The notes under the pieces are model-generated. The model made no database searches. It saw only the letters and a list, made by a program, of their open reading frames with translations, and was not told the DNA's origin. This document shows, in pieces, positions 1-13,714 of a stretch of DNA of 64,000 nt. How positions within the stretch are numbered: the first letter of the stretch is position 1; the number at the start of each line of letters is the position of its first letter. A program made the position numbers and the translations under genes. The stretch covers positions 456,845-520,844 of the forward strand of contig NZ_JADHZD010000001.1 of assembly GCF_020102855.1 (NCBI RefSeq), in the 5' to 3' direction. Source of the DNA: Nocardioides lacusdianchii. Its GTDB lineage: Bacteria > Actinomycetota > Actinomycetes > Propionibacteriales > Nocardioidaceae.

Positions 1-1939
1 CGTGGCCGGACTCGAAGCCTGCGTCGACGAGCCGCTTCCAGATCGCCGGCAGCTGCTCCATCCGGGCGCCGAAGAGGTCGATGCGCTGGCCGCCGGTGAT
101 CTTGGTGTAGAGCCCGTAGTCGCGCGCCACCTCGCCGATGACGATCAGCTTCTCCGGCGTGATCTCGCCGCCGGGGATGCGCGGGACGACGCTGTAGGTG
201 CCGTTGCGCTGGATGTTGCCGAGGTACTTGTCGTTGGTGTCCTGCAGCTCCGCGGTCGCGGGCTCGAGGATGTGGGTGCTGGTCTGGCTGGCCAGGATGC
301 TGGCGATCGCGGGCTTGCAGACGTCGCAGCCGCGGCCGGTGCCGTGGGCCTCGACGATGTCGTCGAAGCGGCGGTAGCCGTGCACCGCGACCACGTCGAA
401 GAGCTCCTGCCGGGTGAGCCGGAAGTGCTCGCACAGGCCCTTGTCGACGACCTTGCCGACGCTGGCGAAGTGCTCCTCGATGAGGTTCTTCACCGTCGGC
501 ACGCACGAGCCGCAGGTGGTGCCGGCGCGGGTGCACTGCTTGACGTCGGCGACGCTCTCGCAGCCCTGCTCGGCCACCGCGTGGAGGATGTCGGCCTTCG
601 TGACGTCGTTGCACGAGCAGACCTGCGCCTCGTCGGGCATCCCGAGCTGGACGCCGCTGCTCGCAGGGAGGATGAGCTGCTCGGGGTTGTCGGGGAGCGC
701 GAGCCCGCTGCTGACCATCGGCCGCAGGATGCCGTACGCCGACGCGTCGCCCACCAGGATGCCGCCGAGCAGCCGCCGGCCGTCCTCGCTGACGACGAGC
801 TTCTTGTAGACCCCGCTCACCGCGTCGGCGTACGTCAGCTCGAGCGCGCCCTCGGTGGTCGCGAACGCGTCACCGAAGCTGGCCACGTCGACGCCGAGGA
901 GCTTGAGCTTGGTGGACATGTCGGCGCCGGTGAAGGTGCCGGGGCCGTCGAGGAGCGCGTCGACCACGACCTCGGCCATCGCGTAGCCCGGCGCGACCAG
1001 GCCGTACATCGTGCCGCCCGGCGCCGCGCACTCGCCGATCGCGAAGACGTGCGGGTCCGCGGTGCGGCACTGCTCGTCGACCAGTACGCCGCCGCGCGGG
1101 GCCGTCGCGAGGTCGCACTCGCGGGCCAGGGCGTCGCGCGGGCGGATGCCGGCGGAGAACACGACGACCTGCGCCTCGACGACCTCCGTCGGGGCGCCCT
1201 CCTCGGTGCCGGCCTGCCTCACACGCAGGCCGGTCACCGAGTCGCCGCCCTCGATCTCTTCTGTCAGGACGGCGGTGTGGACCTTCACGCCGAGCTTCTC
1301 GACGTGGCGCACGAGCGTCACGCCGGCGGCTTCGTCGAGCTGGACCGGCATCAGTCGCGGCGCCATCTCGACGACGTGGGTGTCGAGGCCGAGCTGGACG
1401 AGCGCGTTGGCCGCCTCGAGCCCGAGCAGCCCGCCGCCGATCACGACGCCGCTGGTCGCGGCCTCGCTGGCGGCCTTGATCGCCTCGAGGTCCTCGATCG
1501 TGCGGTAGACGAAGCAGCCGTCCTTGCCGCGGCCCTCGACCGGCGGGACGAAGGGCGCCGCGCCGGTCGCGAGGACGAGCACGTCGTAGTCGTGGACGGT
1601 GACCGCGCCGGGGTTGCTCAGCAGGTCCCCCACGGCCGACGGCGGCGACACGACGGTGACGGTCCGCGCCGCGCGGTCGATCTCGGTCACGACGCTGTCG
1701 AGCACCAGCCGCACCCGCGGGTCGTCGTACACCCCACCCGGCAGGAGCGAGAGCCCCTCCGCGCCGTCGGGGTGGCCGAACCAGCTCGTGAGGCCCACGC
1801 GGTCGTACGCCGCCCGCGGCTCCTCGCCGAACACGACGACGTCGTGGGTCTCGGTCAGGCCGCGCTCGACGGCAGCCTGGGCGAAGCGGTGGCCCACCAT
1901 GCCGTGCCCGACGACGACGATCCTCTGGCGCTTGGTCAT
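1..1939 (-). CDS. nirB: Nitrite reductase [NAD(P)H] large subunit, 3' end cut by window edge
   Basis: Cytoplasmic assimilatory nitrite reductase large subunit, reducing nitrite to ammonium with NAD(P)H. 646 residues are visible of a family that is usually about 850. The start ATG at 1939 gives MTKRQRIVVVGHGMVG, an FAD-binding GxGxxG fold. A BFD-like [2Fe-2S] domain has C441-x-C443 and C476-x2-C479. The last visible residues (EITPEKLIVIGEVARDYGLY and onward) match the start of the ferredoxin-like half of the nitrite/sulfite reductase core. The siroheme/[4Fe-4S] cysteines and any nirD lie beyond base 1. The nitrate reductase and transporter are at 12.3-17.2 kb, separated by the thiamine operon. 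A TANNNT box directly upstream suggests a leaderless mRNA. The family assignment is firm. Confidence 0.93.
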   Translation of the reverse strand, partial: MTKRQRIVVVGHGMVGHRFAQAAVERGLTETHDVVVFGEEPRAAYDRVGLTSWFGHPDGAEGLSLLPGGVYDDPRVRLVLDSVVTEIDRAARTVTVVSPPSAVGDLLSNPGAVTVHDYDVLVLATGAAPFVPPVEGRGKDGCFVYRTIEDLEAIKAASEAATSGVVIGGGLLGLEAANALVQLGLDTHVVEMAPRLMPVQLDEAAGVTLVRHVEKLGVKVHTAVLTEEIEGGDSVTGLRVRQAGTEEGAPTEVVEAQVVVFSAGIRPRDALARECDLATAPRGGVLVDEQCRTADPHVFAIGECAAPGGTMYGLVAPGYAMAEVVVDALLDGPGTFTGADMSTKLKLLGVDVASFGDAFATTEGALELTYADAVSGVYKKLVVSEDGRRLLGGILVGDASAYGILRPMVSSGLALPDNPEQLILPASSGVQLGMPDEAQVCSCNDVTKADILHAVAEQGCESVADVKQCTRAGTTCGSCVPTVKNLIEEHFASVGKVVDKGLCEHFRLTRQELFDVVAVHGYRRFDDIVEAHGTGRGCDVCKPAIASILASQTSTHILEPATAELQDTNDKYLGNIQRNGTYSVVPRIPGGEITPEKLIVIGEVARDYGLYTKITGGQRIDLFGARMEQLPAIWKRLVDAGFESGH

Positions 1940-1946
1940 GCCAAGG

Positions 1947-1952
1947 ACGGTA
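1947..1952 (-). promoter_or_regulatory. -10 box of leaderless nirB promoter
   Basis: TACCGT on the minus strand lies 7 bases before the nirB ATG, so transcription should begin at or next to the start codon. No clear -35 box or Shine-Dalgarno sequence is visible. This is one of many such boxes in the window. Confidence 0.45.
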
Positions 1953-2077
1953 GGAACCCGATGTTGTCAGCGGGCTCCGCGAATGTTTCGGGCGTGAAAA
2001 CTGGGTGGCACGGGCTCACGCGCCCGGACGGGTGAGCGGCCATCGACACACGCTCCGTGGGGTGCGAGCGTGAGTGA

Positions 2078-3535
2078 GTGAGCGAGTGGTTCCTGCCCGA
2101 GAGCGAGCGTCCCTGGACCTCGGGCAACCTCGTCCTGCCGCGGGTGCACGGCGCGACCTACTTCGCTCGCCTGGTCGAGCTCATCGGCGCCACCGACGCC
2201 GGCGACCGAATCTTCTTCACCGACTGGCGCGGCGACGCCGACGAGCGGCTGACCGACGACGGACCGACCGTGGCCGAGCTGCTGCGCGCGGCCGCCGCAC
2301 GCGACGTCGAGGTCCGCGCCCTCATGTGGCGCTCGCACCCCGGGCAGCTCAACGGCGAGGAGAACGGGCACCTCGGGCGGATCATCAACGAGTGCGGCGG
2401 CGAGGCGCTGCTCGACGAGCGGGTGCGCTACGGCGGTTCGCACCACCAGAAGCTGCTCGTCGTACGCCACCACGACCGGCCGCAGGACGACGTGGCCTTC
2501 GTCGGCGGGATCGACCTCTGCTACAGCCGCCGCGACGACGCTGCGCACGCCGGCGACCCGCAGGTCGCGCCCCTGGACGACCGCTACGGCGACGCCCCGC
2601 CCTGGCACGACGCGATGGCCGAGATCCGCGGCCCGGCGGTCGCGCACGTGCTCGACACCTTCACCGAGCGGTGGGACGACCCGACGCCGCTCGACCACCG
2701 CAACCCCTATCGCGCCGTCGCCCACCGGATCGCGCGGATGCCGCGCCACCCGGAGCAGCTGCCCGAGAGCTGGGACCCGCCACCGGACGCCGGGCGCCAC
2801 CAGGTGCAGATCCTGCGGACCTACCCCTTCAAGCGCCCCCACTACCCGTTCGCCCCCGACGGCGAGCGCTCGATCGCGCGCGGCTACTCCCGCGCCTTCA
2901 GCCGCGCGCGGCGCCTGGTCTACATCGAGGACCAGTACTTCTGGTCCGACGTCGTCGCCACCACCCTCGCCGACGCGCTGCGCCGCGAGCCGGGTCTGGT
3001 CGTCATCGCCGTCGTGCCACGCTTCCCGGAGTCCGACGGACGGGTCGGCGGCCCACCCATCCACCACGGCCAGCGGCTCGCTTGGAACAGCCTCCGCGCC
3101 GCGGGTGGCGAGCGCTTCGCGATGTACGACCTCGAGAACGCCGCCGGCACCCCGGTCTACGTCCACGCCAAGGTCTGCATCGTCGACGACGCGTGGATGA
3201 CCATCGGCTCCGACAACCTCAACCTGCGCTCGTGGACCCACGACTCCGAGCTGACCTGCGCGGTCGTCGACCCCGACGGCGAGCTCCCCCGCACCCTGCG
3301 TACGTCGCTGTGGGCCGAGCACCTCGGGTTGCCCGAGGACGACCCGCGACTCGCCGACCTCGACGGCGCGCTCGACCTGTGGCGCGAGCGGGTCGGCGCC
3401 CCCGGCAGCCGCATCGGCGTCCACGAGCCGCCCGCGCTGTCCCGGCGTACGACGCGGTGGGCCGCGCCTGCCTACCGACTGCTCTACGACCCCGACGGCC
3501 GGCCTCGGCGGCTGCGGGGCACGACCGAGTTCTAG
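2078..3535 (+). CDS. Phospholipase D-like protein (PLD superfamily)
   Basis: A 485-residue protein with two PLD-type catalytic motifs: GSHHQKLLVV near residue 122 and HAKVCIVDD followed by GSDNLNLRSW near residues 364-385. These are the HxKx4D-type repeats of phospholipase D and cardiolipin synthases, which transfer phosphatidyl groups through a phospho-histidine. No signal peptide or strong membrane segment is visible, unlike classical cardiolipin synthase, so it is probably cytoplasmic or peripheral. The substrate is not clear. The GTG start lies in a short GTGA tandem run (2070-2081), and other GTG codons there are out of frame. It stands alone, between nirB and a small hypothetical gene. 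Confidence 0.85.
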   Translation: MSEWFLPESERPWTSGNLVLPRVHGATYFARLVELIGATDAGDRIFFTDWRGDADERLTDDGPTVAELLRAAAARDVEVRALMWRSHPGQLNGEENGHLGRIINECGGEALLDERVRYGGSHHQKLLVVRHHDRPQDDVAFVGGIDLCYSRRDDAAHAGDPQVAPLDDRYGDAPPWHDAMAEIRGPAVAHVLDTFTERWDDPTPLDHRNPYRAVAHRIARMPRHPEQLPESWDPPPDAGRHQVQILRTYPFKRPHYPFAPDGERSIARGYSRAFSRARRLVYIEDQYFWSDVVATTLADALRREPGLVVIAVVPRFPESDGRVGGPPIHHGQRLAWNSLRAAGGERFAMYDLENAAGTPVYVHAKVCIVDDAWMTIGSDNLNLRSWTHDSELTCAVVDPDGELPRTLRTSLWAEHLGLPEDDPRLADLDGALDLWRERVGAPGSRIGVHEPPALSRRTTRWAAPAYRLLYDPDGRPRRLRGTTEF

Positions 3536-3555
3536 GTGGCCGGGGCCATCGCGGC

Positions 3556-3561
3556 TACGTT
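3556..3561 (+). promoter_or_regulatory. -10 box of leaderless promoter
   Basis: TACGTT ends 6 bases before the ATG of the small gene at 3568, predicting a leaderless transcript. Confidence 0.45.
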
Positions 3562-3567
3562 GACCGC

Positions 3568-3810
3568 ATGCCCACATCGATCGAAGCCTGGTGGCCCCGG
3601 CTGTCGCAGGAGACCCGGGACTGGCTCGTCGCCCACAACGGCGACGAGGTGACGCCCACCGTGATGGCGGAGATCAACCGCGCGGGCGGCCTCGTGTCGA
3701 CCGACGCGTGGGGCGCGGGGCACGACACCCCGCAGGGCGCCTACCTCCCCGACGACGTCGTCGACTGGATCGAGGCCGTCGCCAACGGCGAGGTGCCGCC
3801 GCCGCGCTAG
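3568..3810 (+). CDS. Small conserved-type hypothetical protein
   Basis: An 80-residue acidic soluble protein beginning MPTSIEAWWPRLSQ. It has no signal peptide, membrane segment or cysteine. The end is a PDDVVDWIEAVANGE helix followed by PPPR. I recall similar short proteins in actinobacteria but know no function. The start is supported by the TACGTT box 6 bases upstream. Coding bias matches its neighbours, and it ends just before the TPP riboswitch. Confidence 0.7.
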   Translation: MPTSIEAWWPRLSQETRDWLVAHNGDEVTPTVMAEINRAGGLVSTDAWGAGHDTPQGAYLPDDVVDWIEAVANGEVPPPR

Positions 3811-3848
3811 CGGGCGATGCCGGTCATCGACGTCTGCTAACGTCCACG

Positions 3849-3942
3849 CCGTCCACACGGGAGTCCGCGGTAGCGGGCTGAGAGGGAGCTGTACACCGCT
3901 CCGACCGTCGCACCTGATCCGGGTCATGCCGGCGAAGGAAGT
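3849..3942 (+). promoter_or_regulatory. TPP (THI-box) riboswitch
   Basis: The region carries the conserved thiamine pyrophosphate aptamer blocks CTGAGAGG (3878-3885) and CCTGATCCGGGTCATGCCGG (3913-3932), then GCGAAGGAAG. It lies directly upstream of thiE in the thiamine operon. The AAGGAA at 3935-3940 is both the aptamer's 3' end and the likely Shine-Dalgarno sequence for the GTG at 3951, so TPP binding probably blocks ribosome access. No separate terminator hairpin is seen between aptamer and start, which favours translational control. Confidence 0.95.
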
Positions 3943-3950
3943 GAGTTCCG

Positions 3951-4543
3951 GTGTCACTGCCACGCATCTTCAGCCTGGTCTCCTCGACCGACGACCTGTC
4001 CCTCCTGGCCGACCTGGCGCTGGCCGGGATCGACGGGTTCCAGGTCCGCGACAAGGCCGCCACCACCCGTGAGCTCGTCGAGCTGACCCGTGTCGTCCTG
4101 GCTGCGGTCCGCCCGCTGGGCGCGACCGTCGTCGTCGACGACCGGCTCGACGTCGCCCTCGCCACGGGCGCGGACGGGGTCCACCTCGGCGAGCACGACC
4201 TCCCCGTCGAGCTGGCCGCGACCGTCGCGCCCCACCTCCTGCTGGGCGCGACCTGTCGCGACCGGGAGGCGGTCGAGCGGGCAGCCGCGGCGGGAGCGTC
4301 GTACGCCGGCTTCGGCCCGGTCCACGACACCGCGAGCAAGACGGGCCTGCCGGCCGCGCTTGGCACGTCTGCGATCACCGACGCGTGCGGCGTGCTGCCC
4401 CTGGTGGCGATCGGCGGCATCGGCCCCGGCCGCGTGCGCCCCGCGCTGGACGCCGGTGCCCACGGGGTGGCCGTGCTGGGCGCGATCTGGCGGGACCCCG
4501 ACCCTCTGGCAGCAGCGAAGGAGCTGGTCCGGGAGCTCGGCTG

Positions 4544-4544
<1 letters not shown>
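3951..4544 (+). CDS. thiE: Thiamine-phosphate synthase
   Basis: Joins HMP-pyrophosphate and thiazole phosphate to give thiamine monophosphate in the cytoplasm. 197 residues, normal for ThiE. The TIM-barrel motifs are present: GFQVRDK near residue 30, VVVDDRLDVALATGADGVHLGE near 62-83, ASYAGFGPVHDTASKTG near 115-130 and LVAIGGIGPGRV near 150. The start is GTG, placed by the riboswitch-embedded ribosome site. It is the first gene of the operon, and its TGA overlaps the ATG of thiO. Confidence 0.95.
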
Positions 4545-11067
<6,523 letters not shown>

Positions 11068-11147
11068 GGCTTCTCTCCTGCGACGGGGTCACTCGTACCA
11101 ACGAGTAGCCCCGCCTCCGGCTACGCACCCCGCCAGCCGCGGCCCCC

Positions 11148-11567
11148 TCAGCAGTCGTGCGCCTCGGCCCCGGCGACCCAGGTCTCGACCATCTCGTCGG
11201 CGAGCGTCGAGCCGGCCCCGAAGTACTCCAGGCCCTTGCCGTTCGCGCCGTTCGGCGTCGGGATCCGCTCGGTGCCCTTCGGGTCGCCGATCGTCATCTT
11301 CTCGAAGATCTTGATCCCGACCGGCATGCCCTCTGCGCGCAGAGCGTCGTAGCCCGCGTCGGCGGCCGCGTCGCACGCGGCCTGGTAGCCGAAGATCAGG
11401 TCGGCCCCCATCTCGGCCGAGATCACGAACCAGTTGCTCGACGCCGGGGCGCTGAGGGAGTACATCGGCACGTAGCAGTGGTGCGCGCTGGCGCTGGTCG
11501 CGGTCACCGCGACCGCCGCTGCCGCTGCGGCTGACACGACGCCGAGGCGGCGGATGGTGGTTCTCAT
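11148..11567 (-). CDS. Secreted small protein of unknown function
   Basis: A 139-residue protein beginning MRTTIRRLGVVSAAAAAAVAV with an Ala-rich signal peptide cleaved near TSASAHH. The mature part starts HHCYVPMYSLSAPAS and ends HDC, so two terminal cysteines and an N-terminal His pair may form a disulfide or a metal site. I do not recognise the family. The start at 11567 has AAAGGG upstream. Longer upstream reading lacks a good start. Confidence 0.7.
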   Translation of the reverse strand: MRTTIRRLGVVSAAAAAAVAVTATSASAHHCYVPMYSLSAPASSNWFVISAEMGADLIFGYQAACDAAADAGYDALRAEGMPVGIKIFEKMTIGDPKGTERIPTPNGANGKGLEYFGAGSTLADEMVETWVAGAEAHDC

Positions 11568-11693
11568 GGTGCTGACCCTTTCGTCACGGACCCCCGTCGG
11601 GTCTCGGTGACACCAGTGCACCCGTCGGGCCCGGGCCGCGACCACGGCGTGGACCCGCACAGTTCTCGTACAGTTCCGCCGCCCCGCGTCCGG

Positions 11694-12149
11694 CTAGGAG
11701 AACGACTTCTCCAGCGCGTCCAGCACCGCGGTGCGCTCGCGGCGCGCGACCAGCTTGAGCACCGGGGTCGCCAGGGCCCGGACCCCGGTGGCGCGCAGAC
11801 GGGCGTCGTGGTGCACGACCGTCTCCCTGGCGCCGCTGGGCTCGAGCGTGTAGCCCGGCCAGCCCTCGGTCTTGACCTTGCCCGACGCCGTGCTGTCCCA
11901 CCAGTGGTAGACCAGCCGGCGCGGAGGACCGAACTCGACGACCTCGCCCGGCATGCGGCCCATGATCGTGACGTCCTCGTACGTCGTCCCCACGCCCGGC
12001 GGGCCCGGCGACGTCTGCGTGCTGCGCCGCCGGATGCTCCCCCTGGTCGGCATCCACTCGTTGTGGCCCTCGATGTCCGCCAGCCGCGCGAAGACCTCGG
12101 CGACCGGCGCGCGGACCGTGCGCGTGAGGTGGAGCTCGACGTCTCCCAT
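11694..12149 (-). CDS. SRPBCC (START/polyketide cyclase-like) family protein
   Basis: A 151-residue soluble protein with a START/SRPBCC pattern: MGDVELHLTRTVRAPVAEVF, then GHNEWMPTRG, a central EVVEFGPPRRLVYHWWDS strand pair and a C-terminal helix. This fold binds hydrophobic ligands in a cavity, and the function cannot be assigned from sequence. The start was chosen at 12149 because MGDVELHLTRTV is the usual family N-terminus. It is transcribed alone. Confidence 0.72.
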   Translation of the reverse strand: MGDVELHLTRTVRAPVAEVFARLADIEGHNEWMPTRGSIRRRSTQTSPGPPGVGTTYEDVTIMGRMPGEVVEFGPPRRLVYHWWDSTASGKVKTEGWPGYTLEPSGARETVVHHDARLRATGVRALATPVLKLVARRERTAVLDALEKSFS

Positions 12150-12266
12150 CACGCCATGATCGATCTCGCCGCGGGCCGCGACAAGGCCGGTCCAGCCCGG
12201 ATGCCTGGCCTGACTTCCTTGCGCGGTCGCTGTGGTGTGGATTCCGCACCATGACGACCGCACTGT

Positions 12267-12300
12267 CGTCGGGGTCCCCGGTTGACCGGGGATCCCGACG
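12267..12300 (-). terminator. Hairpin terminator after nitrate operon
   Basis: A 15-base-pair stem (arms 12267-12281 and 12286-12300) with one G-T wobble and a TTGA loop, 26 bases beyond the stop of the reductase gene. There is no U tract, as is usual in actinobacteria. Confidence 0.65.
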
Positions 12301-12325
12301 GATCGGCGACCCGAGCGCCGGCACC

Positions 12326-13714
12326 TCAGCCCACCGGCACGCGCACCGGCCCGACCTCGCCGACAAGACGGCGTACGACGTCCGCGCACCCGCCGCAGCC
12401 GGTGGTCGCGCGGGTCCGGTCGACGCACTCCGCGACCGTCCCGCACGCCCGGATCTCCCCCGCGCTGACGCCGGCGCAGGCGCAGACCTCGGCCTCGTCG
12501 GGCAGCGGGGTGGGGGCGTCGGCGGCCTCGGGCAGCAGCAGCTGGCCGGGCTCGTCGGGGCCGAGGATCGTGCCGCGGTCGTAGAGCTGGGTGATCAGCC
12601 CGACGCGCGACAGGTCACCGACCAGCGCGGCCGCGACGATCCGACCGCCGTGGACCACGAGGCGCCGGTGCGAGCCGGCGATCGGGTTCGTCACCTCGAC
12701 GACCTCGCCCTCGGCGGTGCGCGGGTCGCCGAGCACGGCGACCTCGAGCCCGGTGGCGCGCAGCCGCGCGACGCTGCGCAGGCCGTCGTACGCCGCTTCC
12801 TCCCCGCGCAGGACGCGGGCCAGGACCTCGGCCTGCTCCCAGGCGGGCGGGACGAACCCGGTCGTACGCCGACGGTGCTCCGCGCAGTCGCCGATGGCGT
12901 GGATGCGGTCGTCGGTGACGCTCGTGAGCGTGCTGTCGACGACGATCCCGCGGCCCACCATCAGCCCGGCGCGGCGGGCCAGCGCGGTCGACGGCCGGCC
13001 GCCGGCTGTGAGGACGACAAGGTCGGTCGGCAGGAGGGCGCCGTTGTCGAGCTGGACGCCGTCGTCGGTCATCCGGACCGCGCGGGCGCCGGTGTAGACC
13101 TCGGTGCCGAGGCGGCGCAGGTCGCGAGCCAGCACCCCGCCCGCCGGCGCGCCGACCTGGCCGGCGAGGAGGTGGTCGGCGCCCTCGACGACCTCGGTGA
13201 GCACCCCGCGCACCGACAGCGCGCGGGCGACCTGGAGGCCGAGGAGGCCGCCGCCGACGACGACCGCCCGCCGCCCGGGGTGGGTGGCCGCGTCGAGACG
13301 GCGGCAGTCCGCCAGGCTCCGGAAGGGATGCACCTTCGGGTGGAGCGTGCCGTCGCGGCGCACCAGGCCGCGGATCGGCGGGAGCGTGGGGATCGATCCG
13401 CAGGCCAGGACGAGCCGGTCGTAGGCGATGCGTTCCCCATCGACCAGCACCACCTCGCGGGCGTCGCGGTCGAGCTCGAGCACCCGCGCGCCGAGCCGCA
13501 GGTCGAAGCCCTGCGCCTCGAACCACTCCGGCGAGCGCAGCGTCAGCGCGTCAGCGGAGTGGGTGCCCTCGAGGACCGCGGAGAGCAGGATCCGGTTGTA
13601 GGGCGCGTGCGGCTCGTCGGCGAGCACCGTGAGGCACACGTCGGCGCCGACGAGCTGCTCGGCCAGTCGGACGGCGGCCATGCCACCGCCGACCACGACG
13701 ACCCGCTCAGCCAC
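12326..13714 (-). CDS. NirB-like FAD/[2Fe-2S] reductase, electron donor of assimilatory nitrate reductase
   Basis: A 462-residue pyridine-nucleotide-disulfide-type oxidoreductase. It has an N-terminal FAD site (MAERVVVVGGGMAAVRLAEQ), a second dinucleotide fold RRAVVVGGGLLGLQVA near residue 145, DRIHAIGDCAEH near 280, and a C-terminal BFD-like [2Fe-2S] domain (CACAG ... GCGGC). It resembles the front half of NirB without the nitrite-reducing half. Its GTG start overlaps the nitrate reductase stop by 8 bases, which indicates it passes NAD(P)H electrons to that enzyme, like Bacillus NasB. The role is inferred from context. Confidence 0.82.
   Translation of the reverse strand: MAERVVVVGGGMAAVRLAEQLVGADVCLTVLADEPHAPYNRILLSAVLEGTHSADALTLRSPEWFEAQGFDLRLGARVLELDRDAREVVLVDGERIAYDRLVLACGSIPTLPPIRGLVRRDGTLHPKVHPFRSLADCRRLDAATHPGRRAVVVGGGLLGLQVARALSVRGVLTEVVEGADHLLAGQVGAPAGGVLARDLRRLGTEVYTGARAVRMTDDGVQLDNGALLPTDLVVLTAGGRPSTALARRAGLMVGRGIVVDSTLTSVTDDRIHAIGDCAEHRRRTTGFVPPAWEQAEVLARVLRGEEAAYDGLRSVARLRATGLEVAVLGDPRTAEGEVVEVTNPIAGSHRRLVVHGGRIVAAALVGDLSRVGLITQLYDRGTILGPDEPGQLLLPEAADAPTPLPDEAEVCACAGVSAGEIRACGTVAECVDRTRATTGCGGCADVVRRLVGEVGPVRVPVG

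Noticed and set aside
2..2035. A 677-codon open plus-strand reading over the first 2 kb
   Set aside because: It is the antisense of nirB. The minus strand encodes clear FAD, BFD [2Fe-2S] and nitrite reductase motifs, while the plus reading is Ala/Asp/Val-rich without any domain.
2070..2081. Phase-variable GTGA repeat at the phospholipase D-like start
   Set aside because: Only three tandem units occur, too few to expect slippage.
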